A stretch of DNA of 21,327 nucleotides from Saprospiraceae bacterium (lineage in GTDB: Bacteria > Bacteroidota > Bacteroidia > Chitinophagales > Saprospiraceae). The notes under the pieces are model-generated. The model had not been told where the DNA came from and ran no database searches. It was given only the letters and a program-made list of their open reading frames with translations. Shown here piece by piece: positions 7,471 through 13,983 of this stretch (the stretch's first letter is position 1; each line of letters starts with the position of its first letter). Both the position numbers and the translations under genes were made by a program. Location: the NCBI GenBank assembly GCA_027031185.1, contig JALVEF010000484.1, positions 1 to 21,327 on the forward strand, in the 5' to 3' direction.

Positions 7471-7527
7471 CTAACTTTTAGGTGCTCCTGTTTTTAGCAC
7501 AAAAACAGTGGGTACCTAAACAGTTAC
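7471..7527. repeat. 58-base palindromic element, near-complete copy
   Basis: The left arm TAACTTTTAGGTGC is slightly decayed. The inner arm CTGTTTTT, loop AGCAC and AAAAACAG are intact, and the right arm ends in GTACCTAAACAGTTAC. Read from the other strand, the element at 18705-18762 has the same order and nearly the same sequence. Eight bases further on, a second ACAGTTAC repeats the end (7528-7535). The copy lies between the two paralogous small lipoprotein genes. Confidence 0.85.
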
Positions 7528-7572
7528 ACAGTTACAAAAAATCCTGATCATGGATCTGGCTCTCTTTAGGGT

Positions 7573-7616
7573 GCGCGCCCGCACTAACTTGCTACGCCGG
7601 GTAAGTGCTGGCGCGC
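7573..7616 (-). terminator. Hairpin at the end of the lptB operon
   Basis: Bases 7573-7588 pair with 7601-7616 over 16 positions with two mismatches (GCGCGCC.GCACT.AC against its complement), with a 12-base loop. In the minus direction it starts three bases after the stop codon of the last gene of the operon (stop 7622-7620). No T-run follows, so it may protect the transcript end or be a weak terminator and not a classical intrinsic one. Confidence 0.45.
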
Positions 7617-7619
7617 GGG

Positions 7620-7895
7620 TCATTCGGGCGAGGGCTGTGCCCGGCGCCGGATTTCGAATGACTCACTGTGGCGCTCTACCAGGATGGAATCCACCATCTT
7701 GTCCAGGACGCGTTCGCGGCGGAGGCTGCACCGGGTATCCATTTCAGTGGTGACAGCTTTGATGTGTGCCCGGAAAAGTGAGTCCACCTGCTTGCGCACG
7801 GCGTACTTTTTTGAGTAGTCCGGTGCATCATCGCAGGCGGCCGGCAGGCAGACCGCCAATGCCAGCACGGCGAGATATTTAGCGCTCTTTGTCAA
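7620..7895 (-). CDS. Small lipoprotein, paralogue of the one at 7111-7431
   Basis: The frame is open from inside lptB, but the part overlapping lptB is low-quality sequence. I place the start at the TTG at 7895 because it gives a clean lipoprotein signal, MTKSAKYLAVLALAVCLPAAC, with lipobox PAAC (C21). That makes 91 residues and a 17-base overlap with the lptB end, suggesting translational coupling. A TTG at 7901 is an alternative. The mature protein has DYSKKYAVRK, a helix, then TRC followed after 12 residues by DSILVERH. This matches the spacing in the lipoprotein at 7111-7431. Function is unknown. Its position behind lptB fits a role in the cell envelope, but that is only context. Confidence 0.6.
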   Translation of the reverse strand: MTKSAKYLAVLALAVCLPAACDDAPDYSKKYAVRKQVDSLFRAHIKAVTTEMDTRCSLRRERVLDKMVDSILVERHSESFEIRRRAQPSPE

Positions 7896-8631
7896 GGTCA
7901 ATGGATTTGCGCCGCAATTCAAATTGGGTGCCCAGATACAGTTTGCGGACCAATTCGTCGGCGGCCAGTTCTTCGGAGGTACCGGTGCGCAGGATTTGGC
8001 CTTCAAACATCAGGTAGGCCCGGTCGGTGATGGACAAGGTCTCCTGGACATTGTGATCGGTGATCAGGATGCCGATGTCCTTGGTGCGCAGCTTGGCCAC
8101 GATGTACTGGATATCCTCGACGGCGATGGGGTCAATGCCGGCAAAGGGCTCATCCAACAAAATAAACTTGGGCGAGGTGGCCAGGGCCCGCGCAATCTCT
8201 GTCCGGCGGCGCTCGCCGCCGGACAGCGTATCGCCAAAGCTCTTGCGCACCTTGTGCAAACCGAACTCTTCGATGAGACTCTCCAGCTTCTCATCCTGCT
8301 CGGCCCGGGAAAGGCCCGTAAACTGAAGCACGGCCCGGATATTGTCTTCTACCGTCAGTTTGCGAAAGACCGATGCTTCCTGGGGCAGGTAGCCCACGCC
8401 GGCTTGTGCGCGCTTGTACATGGGCAGATGCGTGATGTCGTTTTCATCGAGAAAGACGCGCCCTTCGTTGGGACGGATGAAGCCCACGATCATATAAAAT
8501 GTGGTGGTCTTGCCCGCACCGTTGGGGCCGAGCAGGCCGACGATTTCGCCTTGTTTGACATTGATGCTGACGCCTTTGACGACCTCGCGCCGTCCGTATA
8601 TCTTTTTGAGATTTTCAGCCTTGAGTATCAT
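7879..8631 (-). CDS. lptB: LPS export ABC transporter ATP-binding protein
   Basis: LptB is the cytoplasmic ATPase that powers LptFGC to pull lipopolysaccharide from the inner membrane. All ABC motifs are present in 250 residues: Walker A GPNGAGKT (35-42), Q-loop Q84 in GYLPQEASVFRKL, signature LSGGE (136-140), Walker B FILLDE (156-161) followed by PFAGIDP, and H-loop H193. The GYLPQEASVFRKL and DEPFAGIDPIAV phrases separate LptB from other ABC ATPases. Its ATG overlaps the stop of the upstream Ig-like lipoprotein gene (ATGA, 8628-8631), and its own end overlaps the next gene, so three genes are translationally linked. Confidence 0.96.
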   Translation of the reverse strand: MILKAENLKKIYGRREVVKGVSINVKQGEIVGLLGPNGAGKTTTFYMIVGFIRPNEGRVFLDENDITHLPMYKRAQAGVGYLPQEASVFRKLTVEDNIRAVLQFTGLSRAEQDEKLESLIEEFGLHKVRKSFGDTLSGGERRRTEIARALATSPKFILLDEPFAGIDPIAVEDIQYIVAKLRTKDIGILITDHNVQETLSITDRAYLMFEGQILRTGTSEELAADELVRKLYLGTQFELRRKSIDLDKER

Positions 8632-10256
8632 TGGCGTATCTTTTCACGGCTTCCGGCCGGCGCCGCCGGCTGTGCCGGCGTCCATTGCACGTCCAGATCC
8701 CAGTTGGCGCGCAGTGGTTCGAGTTTCTTAACGAAAATAGGCTCCGGTTGTTGATGGGCGCGGTAGTCGGCGGGGTCCCATCGCCCGTTGCGATTGTGGT
8801 CTAGGATGAGCTCCAGGCTATACTGGCCGGGGCGCTGCAAAGGCCATTGGCAGCTGAAACGGAGCGGCTCGAGGACGAGCCGCTCCACTTCTTTTTTGTC
8901 GGCGGACAGCAGCCGGAGGACGTAATGGGCCGTGGAGTCGGGCGGATGAATGGTCACCGATATATTGCCCAGTTTGGATTTTTCCAAAACCGTGACACGG
9001 CGGTGGATGGTGTCGGGATTGGTGCGTCCGTCAAAGCCGGTGATGGCTCCGGGTAGCAAGTCAAGGGCGTAGGTATGGCCTTCGGACCGCGGCCAGTCAA
9101 TGTACAGGACAGTGGGCCGGACGCTGTCCCTTCGGATGTGCGTGATGTCGAGGCGATTGCTGTCTTGGCGCACGACAAAGCGGTCCGGATTCCACCGTAC
9201 CACCGGCATGGAAAATTGCAGGCTGAACATTTGTACCGGGGTCAATTGGCGCGTGCCGGTCCCCAAACCACGGACAGCCTGCAGGCTGTCCAAACTTTTC
9301 TTTTCCCTCCCCGGCTGTATGGTATCCACAACGTGGCCTTCTTCTTTCAGAATCAGCGCCGATGACGTGTCCCGGCCGTCTATCCACAGCGTCAGTGTAT
9401 CCCCCTTCGGTTCGTAGAACAGGGTCTTGATGTGTTGGCCGGTGACTTCGGGCCGGTGGGCGGGGCGGTTGAATACAAGTTGGAGCATTCCGGATGCCGG
9501 CTGTTTGATGTCTTTGACCTTGAGGGGCAATTCGGGCACGGAGAGCCGGAGGTGGTATGGCTCGGGCCGGCCGGCGCGGACGGTCGAATCGGCAAAGGCG
9601 ATGGCCTCGCCGGGCTGGCTGTACAGGTAGTCGTTGTCCGCATCCCGGAGGGCAAAAATCTTGTACCGGCCCGGGTGCAGGTATTGGAATTGAAAGTGGC
9701 CTGTCTTGTCTGTGAAGGCCAGGTAGTAGGGCTTCTGTTTATAGACGACAGAATCATCAAGTTCCTTGTACAGCATGACGCTGACCTGTTCGACGCCTTG
9801 ACCGGTGCGCGCATCCACGACGCTTCCTTCCAGTGTGAGCGAGTCAATGTCCGGGCCGGTGGAGAATACGTAGGCCAGGCCTTGGGCTGCATTGCCTTCG
9901 GTGATGTCTTTGATGGCGGATCCGAAGTTGATGACGTAAGTGGTATTGTCGTGGAAGTCCTCGTCGTCGGCAAATCGGACAACCACCGCCTTGCCTTTCA
10001 GTTTGATTTCAGGCCGTTTGGACAGTGGGGGCGAGATGAGGATATTTTTGAATGGATTGTCGAGGCGGATCCACTCGTTGAAAGCCAAGCGTATCTCGCG
10101 CGGGTGCGTGTGTACGGGGGACATTGGTGAGGAGCGCGAGGTGTCCACTTGTGGAGGTGTGGTGTCTTTGTCGCCCCCTTCCAGCGGGGTGATGTGGGCA
10201 CAGGCTGCCCACAGGGCGGCGAGCAGGATGACGGCGGCGAGCTTGGGTATAGGCAT
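8628..10256 (-). CDS. Ig-like domain lipoprotein (Bacteroidota envelope protein)
   Basis: The 542-residue protein begins with a short signal and cysteine at 19 (ALWAAC). The tryptophan at -3 is unusual for a lipobox. It continues with TPLEGGDKDTTPPQV, the typical start of Bacteroidota Ig-like (SbsA/Big_5) proteins, and LAFNEWIRLDNPFKNILISPP fits the first Ig-like domain. A carboxypeptidase-regulatory-like beta domain follows (LEGSVVDARTGQGVEQVSVMLY..GHFQFQYLHPGRYKIFALRDADND). The C-terminus (LDHNRNGRWDPADY..PEPIF..LRANWDLDVQW) is also typical of the group. Its role is unknown. The four-base overlap with lptB suggests an envelope or LPS-related job. An ATG at 10280 is in frame but lies inside the promoter -7 box, so I use 10256. 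Confidence 0.85.
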   Translation of the reverse strand: MPIPKLAAVILLAALWAACAHITPLEGGDKDTTPPQVDTSRSSPMSPVHTHPREIRLAFNEWIRLDNPFKNILISPPLSKRPEIKLKGKAVVVRFADDEDFHDNTTYVINFGSAIKDITEGNAAQGLAYVFSTGPDIDSLTLEGSVVDARTGQGVEQVSVMLYKELDDSVVYKQKPYYLAFTDKTGHFQFQYLHPGRYKIFALRDADNDYLYSQPGEAIAFADSTVRAGRPEPYHLRLSVPELPLKVKDIKQPASGMLQLVFNRPAHRPEVTGQHIKTLFYEPKGDTLTLWIDGRDTSSALILKEEGHVVDTIQPGREKKSLDSLQAVRGLGTGTRQLTPVQMFSLQFSMPVVRWNPDRFVVRQDSNRLDITHIRRDSVRPTVLYIDWPRSEGHTYALDLLPGAITGFDGRTNPDTIHRRVTVLEKSKLGNISVTIHPPDSTAHYVLRLLSADKKEVERLVLEPLRFSCQWPLQRPGQYSLELILDHNRNGRWDPADYRAHQQPEPIFVKKLEPLRANWDLDVQWTPAQPAAPAGSREKIRQ

Positions 10257-10277
10257 AGTGGTCACTAAAACGCAGGG

Positions 10278-10309
10278 CAAACCTAATCATTATGTGCTAA
10301 ACGGTACAA
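10278..10309 (-). promoter_or_regulatory. Promoter of the Ig-like lipoprotein-lptB operon
   Basis: The minus strand shows TTG (10309-10307), 21 bases, then TAGGTTTG (10285-10278), a match to TAnnTTTG. The expected transcript starts near 10271, about 15 bases before the ATG at 10256. This promoter decides the start codon, because the upstream ATG at 10280 overlaps it. Confidence 0.6.
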
Positions 10310-10335
10310 TCAAGAAAACAAGCCTCCGCCACCGC

Positions 10336-11391
10336 TCACTCTTCCCGGACAGGCTGGAGTGATGGCGTGTGGTGCAGGACCTGCTCCCATTGCCAGGCCG
10401 ATGCCATGATGTCACGGATGTCGCGTTTGGGCGTCCAGCCGAGTAGTTTGCGGGCCTTGGTATTGTCGGCATAGATGGCGGCGGCATCGCCTTCGCGGCG
10501 GGGGCCGATGACGTAGTTGAGTGCGATGCCGGTGTGTGCTTCAAAGGCGCGAATGGCTTCCAGGACGGTGACACCCTGGCCGATGCCGATGTTGAAAATT
10601 TCCGCGCCGCCTTGATTGCGTCCTTCAAGCAGATATTGGAGGGCCTTGGTGTGGGCATTGGCGATGTCCATGACGTGGATGTAGTCGCGGACGCAACTGC
10701 CGTCGCGCGTGTCATAGTCGTCGCCGTGTACGTACATTTGGTCCCGTGCACCGATGGCCGTCTCGGTGATCACCGGCACGAGGTGGGTGTTTTTGACCAG
10801 TGGCGCTTCGCCCAACAGGCCGGACTCGTGGGCGCCGGCGGGATTGAAGTAGCGGAGCAGGATGGCGTGGGCATCCGGGTGGGCGTTGGCGTAGTCCGTA
10901 ATGATGGCTTCGCCCATCTGCTTGGTGCGGGCGTAGGGACTCTCGGCCTTGCCGATCGGGGTGGTTTCGACGACGGGCAGGGCGCTGCTATTGCCATAAA
11001 CCGAGCAGGATGAGGAGAAAATAAGATGGCGGACGCCAAACTCCGACATTCCGTCCAGGATATTGAGCAGGCTGTTGAGGTTGTTCCGGTAGTATTTGAC
11101 GGGATGGCGGACCGAGTCATTGACGTAGATGTGTGCGGCAAAGTGGATGATGCCCGCGATGCCGGGATGTGCTTCAAATATCTTTCGGGTGGCGGCGGCG
11201 TCTGTCAAATCAGTGCGGTAGTTGAGGATTGTCCGGCCCGTGATTTGTGCCAGTCGCTCCAGTATTTGTTCGCCGTGGGAATTGGAGAAGTTGTCCACGG
11301 AAATGACGTCGAAGCCATTGTCAATCAGGTCCACAATGGTGTGGCTTCCGATGTATCCGGTGCCGCCGGTAACGAGTATTGTTTTATTCAT
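10336..11391 (-). CDS. galE: UDP-glucose 4-epimerase
   Basis: GalE interconverts UDP-glucose and UDP-galactose, feeding galactose use and surface polysaccharides. The 351-residue protein starts ILVTGGTGYIGSH (NAD-binding motif, residues 9-15). It has the catalytic SSSCSVYG segment (127-133) and Y153/K157 (SPYARTKQMGE), followed by LRYFNPAGAHESGLLGE, which is characteristic of GalE rather than other short-chain sugar epimerases. The C-terminal RREGDAAAIYAD..LGW is also standard. The frame extends upstream to 11460, but that part overlaps the promoter, so the ATG at 11391 is the start. It diverges from the thioredoxin-like gene. Confidence 0.95.
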   Translation of the reverse strand: MNKTILVTGGTGYIGSHTIVDLIDNGFDVISVDNFSNSHGEQILERLAQITGRTILNYRTDLTDAAATRKIFEAHPGIAGIIHFAAHIYVNDSVRHPVKYYRNNLNSLLNILDGMSEFGVRHLIFSSSCSVYGNSSALPVVETTPIGKAESPYARTKQMGEAIITDYANAHPDAHAILLRYFNPAGAHESGLLGEAPLVKNTHLVPVITETAIGARDQMYVHGDDYDTRDGSCVRDYIHVMDIANAHTKALQYLLEGRNQGGAEIFNIGIGQGVTVLEAIRAFEAHTGIALNYVIGPRREGDAAAIYADNTKARKLLGWTPKRDIRDIMASAWQWEQVLHHTPSLQPVREE

Positions 11392-11427
11392 GGTAATATG
11401 CAATTGTGGAGGCGGGCCAATGGGCCG

Positions 11428-11461
11428 CAAAGTTAGACCTTTTACGAGGATAATGCACAAA
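11428..11461 (-). promoter_or_regulatory. Promoter of galE
   Basis: On the minus strand TTTG (11461-11458) is followed after 22 bases by TAACTTTG (11435-11428), followed by CGG. This is a close match to the Bacteroidota consensus. The leader would be about 30-35 bases. The stretch between this promoter and the opposite one at 11600-11630 shows nothing else I can name. Confidence 0.6.
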
Positions 11462-11599
11462 CGTTGGAGCCTGCCCGAAAGGGAACCGTGTAAGCGGGCC
11501 GGTCAAACAACACGCCGCCTCCCCCGAATTTGATGTGATAAAGAGCCGACAGACCGGGCTGCCGGCGGCGGCAATAAAGCCCACAGGGGGCACGTTAAA

Positions 11600-11630
11600 C
11601 TTGCCCGGAAGCGACATTTAATTACCTTTG
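11600..11630 (+). promoter_or_regulatory. Promoter of the thioredoxin-like lipoprotein gene
   Basis: TTG (11601-11603), 19 bases, then TACCTTTG (11623-11630) followed by CC is a textbook Bacteroidota vegetative promoter. The start point would be near 11637, giving a leader of about 53 bases before the ATG at 11690. It also argues against the earlier in-frame TTG start at 11642. Confidence 0.65.
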
Positions 11631-11689
11631 CCGCTCCGCCATTGGGTACCGGCGTCCTTGTCCTCGAGTTTTGCAGAAATCCGAATGCT

Positions 11690-12166
11690 ATGAAACGTAC
11701 GTTGTTTTTTGTCTTGTTGGCTATGACCTGGGCAGCGGTATCCTGCCACACCGGAAAGAAAACCGTCAAGTCACCGCCTCCCGTGGAGGATGAATTGAGT
11801 AAATACCCCCTCCACTTTATCCGGTCCGACTACTTGTCGGATGTGCTGGAGACGGCCAAGCGGGACAATAAACTGGTCTTTGTGGATATGTACGCCGACT
11901 GGTGTGCGCCGTGCAAGGTCATGGACGAGGAACTGTACATGGATGAAAGTTTTGCCGAAATCATCAACGCCAACTTTGTCAGCTACAAGGTCAATGTCGA
12001 AAAAGAAAACGGCACCAACCTGAGTACGATCTTTGAAGTCCGCGTGCTGCCCACCTTGCTCTTTCTGGATGCCGACGGCAATGTATTGCAGCGTAGCGAT
12101 GGCGCTCTGTCCCGCTCGCAGTTTTTGCAGATGGCAGATCAGGCCGTGATGATGAGTGGCCGGTGA
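11690..12166 (+). CDS. Thioredoxin-fold lipoprotein
   Basis: The 158-residue protein has a lipoprotein signal (MKRTLFFVLLAMTWAAVSC) with cysteine at 19, then a thioredoxin domain. The redox motif is WCAPC (C72, C75) and the cis-proline is P121 in VLPTLLF. The segment AKRDNKLVFVDMYADWCAPCK resembles the thioredoxin_7/DsbD-C-terminal type, with VFVDMYADWC in place of the usual ILVDFWAxWC. It would work on the periplasmic face of the membrane, probably reducing or isomerising disulfides or delivering electrons to cytochrome or outer-membrane partners. The partner is not visible. The gene converges on pheS, with nine bases between stops. Confidence 0.88.
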   Translation: MKRTLFFVLLAMTWAAVSCHTGKKTVKSPPPVEDELSKYPLHFIRSDYLSDVLETAKRDNKLVFVDMYADWCAPCKVMDEELYMDESFAEIINANFVSYKVNVEKENGTNLSTIFEVRVLPTLLFLDADGNVLQRSDGALSRSQFLQMADQAVMMSGR

Positions 12167-12175
12167 GTGCCGGCG

Positions 12176-13213
12176 TCAGAAAGCGGAGGTAAACTGCTTG
12201 AGAAAGCGCGCGTCATTTTCAAAAAACAGGCGGATGTCGTTGATTTTGTACAGCAGCATGGCCTGCCGCTCAATGCCCATTCCAAAGGCAAAGCCGGAAT
12301 ATTCATCGGGATCAATGCCCACATTCTCCAGTACGGCCGGATCCACCATGCCGCAGCCAAGTATCTCTACCCAACCGGTGTATTTGCAGATGTTGCAGCC
12401 TTTGGCGTCACAGATGAAGCAGGACACGTCCATTTCGGCACTCGGCTCGGTGAAGGGGAAGTAGGAGGGCCGCAGCCGGATGCGGGTCTTTTCGCCGTAC
12501 ATCTCGCGGGCGAAGAAAAACAGCGTTTGCTTTAAGTCTGCGAAAGACACATTCTTATCCACGTAAAGTCCTTCGACCTGATGAAATTGTGCGTGTGCGC
12601 GTGCGGAGATGGTCTCATTGCGATATACGCGCCCGGGCGCGATGATGCGGATGGGCGGCTTTTGGCGCGTCATGGTACGCGCTTGAACCGATGAGGTATG
12701 CGTACGGAGCAGCATTTCCGGAAAGTCGCGCAGGTAGTAGGTGTCTTGCATGTCGCGCGCCGGGTGATTTTCCGGTGTATTCATCGCCGTGAAGTTGTGC
12801 CAGTCATCTTCAATCTCCCGGTCCTCGGCAATAGCAAATCCCAGCTTGGTGAAAATATGGATGATGCGGTTGGTCACGATGGCCAGCGGGTGGCGGGCAC
12901 CGAGCGGTATGGGCGGTCCGGGCGCGCTCAAGTCCCCTTTCAGGCCGGTCTCCCGCTCCCGGCCGGCTTCTATCCGGGATTTGAGCGCTTCGTAGTGTGC
13001 CTGAGCCGCCTGCTTGAGCGCATTGGCTTGCTTCCCAAAGTCGCGTTTTTTTTCCGGGGGCACGTCCTTGATCCAGCGAAATACTTCTTTGAGCAGCCCC
13101 TTGGATCCCAGGTATTTGATGCGGAAAGCCTCCAGCGCTTCGGCTGTCTCCGGTTGGGCGCCTTCTATCTCCCGCTGCAAGTCTGCCAGCTTTTGGAAAA
13201 CATCTTCGGCCAT
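12176..13213 (-). CDS. pheS: Phenylalanine--tRNA ligase alpha subunit
   Basis: PheS is the catalytic subunit of the (alpha-beta)2 enzyme that charges tRNA-Phe. Of its 345 residues, the first about 85 form the coiled-coil tRNA-binding arm. The class II core carries motif 2 around GRVYRNETISARAHAQFHQVEG (194-215) and motif 3 FGMGIERQAML (310-320). THTSSVQ (171-177) is the usual substrate pocket entrance. Four cysteines, CxxC-x4-CxxC (C265, C268, C273, C276), form a small knuckle also known in other PheS proteins. The C-terminus DIRLFFENDARFLKQF is canonical, so the gene is complete. pheT is not in the window. Confidence 0.97.
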   Translation of the reverse strand: MAEDVFQKLADLQREIEGAQPETAEALEAFRIKYLGSKGLLKEVFRWIKDVPPEKKRDFGKQANALKQAAQAHYEALKSRIEAGRERETGLKGDLSAPGPPIPLGARHPLAIVTNRIIHIFTKLGFAIAEDREIEDDWHNFTAMNTPENHPARDMQDTYYLRDFPEMLLRTHTSSVQARTMTRQKPPIRIIAPGRVYRNETISARAHAQFHQVEGLYVDKNVSFADLKQTLFFFAREMYGEKTRIRLRPSYFPFTEPSAEMDVSCFICDAKGCNICKYTGWVEILGCGMVDPAVLENVGIDPDEYSGFAFGMGIERQAMLLYKINDIRLFFENDARFLKQFTSAF

Positions 13214-13236
13214 GGCACATTGAACTGGTGAGTGGG

Positions 13237-13270
13237 CAAAGGTAGGTATTTATCGCCTTTTATACTCAAA
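13237..13270 (-). promoter_or_regulatory. Promoter of pheS
   Basis: On the minus strand TTTG (13270-13267), 22 bases, then TACCTTTG (13244-13237) followed by CCC matches the Bacteroidota consensus well. The leader is about 20 bases. The -33 part lies inside the first base pairs of direct repeat copy 1, so that repeat may have helped shape this promoter. Confidence 0.6.
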
Positions 13271-13336
13271 GCGATTTGTTTTGGGACGGTAAGAATATCG
13301 AACAAGGAACACCGATTTGAGATTTTAGAAGGAATC
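13262..13336. repeat. 75-base direct repeat, copy 1 (uninterrupted)
   Basis: It starts ATACTCAAAGCGATTTG and ends GATTTTAGAAGGAATC. It matches copy 2 (13462-13559) with three base differences, once a 23-base insertion in copy 2 is removed. At the point of that insertion copy 1 reads GAACA-AGGAACACC without a break. Confidence 0.85.
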
Positions 13337-13354
13337 TTGTGCAGAAGCATCGTA

Positions 13355-13367
13355 GTCCCGTAGGGAC
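13355..13367. repeat. GNA-loop hairpin GTCCC-GTA-GGGAC
   Basis: A perfect five-base stem closes a GTA loop with a C-G pair and is followed by GAAAG. It belongs to the same class as the array upstream of thrA and the hairpin at 13407. Confidence 0.7.
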
Positions 13368-13406
13368 GAAAGCTTTGTAGTAGCCAAAGTCCAACCCACA
13401 TTTCAA

Positions 13407-13419
13407 GCTCCGTAGGAGC
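13407..13419. repeat. GNA-loop hairpin GCTCC-GTA-GGAGC
   Basis: A perfect five-base stem with a GTA loop is preceded by TTTCAA and followed by GAAAC. TTTC and GAAA can extend the stem past an AA bulge. Compared with the hairpin at 13355 the second and third pairs differ on both sides (compensating changes), while loop and closing pair are the same. Confidence 0.75.
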
Positions 13420-13461
13420 GAAACAAAAAAGATAAGCGCGGCAAACACCTACACCCGGATA

Positions 13462-13559
13462 ATACTCAAGGCGATTTGTCTTGGGACGGTAAGAACATCG
13501 AACACTTGGGCTGAGCTTGTCGAAGCCAGGAACACCGATTTGAGATTTTAGAAGGAATC
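13462..13559. repeat. 75-base direct repeat, copy 2, with 23-base insertion
   Basis: Same sequence as copy 1 apart from three substitutions and an insertion at 13505-13527. The pair therefore shows an empty and a filled site side by side. Confidence 0.85.
13505..13527. repeat. 23-base insertion carrying the TTCGAC..GCTCA motif, copy 2
   Basis: The insertion contains GGCTGAGCTTGTCGAAGCC, whose other strand reads TTCGACAAGCTCA with GGCT/AGCC ends. No target-site duplication is obvious: only the flanking A (GAACA / AGGAAC) is shared. Confidence 0.7.
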
Positions 13560-13576
13560 CCTGAGCTAGTCGAACC
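13559..13576. repeat. TTCGAC..GCTCA motif, copy 3
   Basis: CCCTGAGCTAGTCGAACC follows exactly where the homology between the two direct repeats ends (after GGAATC). Its other strand reads TTCGACTAGCTCA. It is the same family as the insertion at 13505, so a second member may have landed at the repeat boundary. Confidence 0.6.
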
Positions 13577-13583
13577 GCCCACT

Positions 13584-13632
13584 TCTCAAATCTCCATTCG
13601 TTAATCGGTGTTCGATATTCCCAAGACTTGTC
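13584..13632. repeat. Decayed inverted copy of the 75-base repeat
   Basis: AATCGGTGTTCGATATTC and CCCAAGAC here match the reverse complement of the direct repeats in the same order, but with short deletions (about 7 bases each) and a rearranged first part (CTCAAATCTCC). With the direct copies it can form a large imperfect inverted repeat. Confidence 0.6.
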
Positions 13633-13668
13633 CAAAACCTGTTCGCAATGAGCATAGTAGTGTAGTTT

Positions 13669-13687
13669 GCACACCCTTCGGGCGTGC
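13669..13687 (-). repeat. GNA-loop hairpin with 8-base stem
   Basis: Read on the minus strand it is GCACGCCC-GAA-GGGTGTGC followed by AAAC, with one G-T pair in the stem. On the plus strand the same position is an A-C mismatch, so the minus-strand version is the one that folds well. Confidence 0.6.
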
Positions 13688-13758
13688 GAGGTGGCGCGGC
13701 TTGATCCTTCCGCCTGCGTTTTGGGGGGCTCAGGGGCGCGTTTGGTTATTCCCATTTC

Positions 13759-13814
13759 GACTGTTTGGGGGCTCCTTTTTTTGTGCAAAAACCAAGAGTG
13801 CCCCGACAGTTGCC
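13759..13814. repeat. Diverged copy of the 58-base palindromic element
   Basis: GACTGTTTGGGGGCTCC, a T-run, GTGC, AAAAACC and then GTGCCCCGACAGTTGCC keep the layout of the element (outer arm, inner T/A arm, GTGC loop). The AGGTGC/GCACCT part is replaced by GGGGGC/GTGCCCC. Changes on the two arms partly compensate, so pairing is largely kept. Confidence 0.65.
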
Positions 13815-13922
13815 CTATTTCTTGACACTTGCCATTTCGTGCTGAGTTAATACCACCCACCCTTTTGCGCCGTTGTGTGGCGGATATTTAGTCACATTTT
13901 AGGATATTTTAACATTCTTTTT

Positions 13923-13930
13923 TACCTTTA
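13923..13930 (+). promoter_or_regulatory. Probable -7 promoter element of the DUF1508 gene
   Basis: TACCTTTA followed by CGCC lies in an AT-rich stretch 53 bases before the ATG at 13984. It has the same last-base deviation as the box before thrA. No convincing TTG was found at the -33 distance. Confidence 0.4.
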
Positions 13931-13983
13931 CGCCGGCCAGATGGATGAGTCGGACAGGCTAATTGCTAACGAAAACTACCACC

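Larger units (their letters stand above)
13214..13983. other. 770-base gene-free spacer packed with repeats
   Basis: No credible gene is seen. An open frame of 231 codons on the minus strand (13165-13860) runs through the repeats into pheS in the wrong frame and resembles no known protein. The stretch contains the pheS promoter, two long direct repeats and a decayed inverted copy, three GNA-loop hairpins, two TTCGAC..GCTCA insertions and a diverged copy of the 58-base palindromic element. Each is listed separately. The last about 60 bases are AT-rich and hold the likely promoter of the next gene. Confidence 0.75.

Noticed and set aside
13262..13632. CRISPR-like repeats
   Set aside because: Only two long direct copies and one decayed inverted copy, with no regular spacers and no cas genes.
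13165..13860. Open frame of 231 codons on the minus strand in the pheS-DUF1508 spacer
   Set aside because: It runs through the direct repeats and hairpins and then into pheS out of frame. The translation contains repeated, low-information stretches and no recognisable domain.
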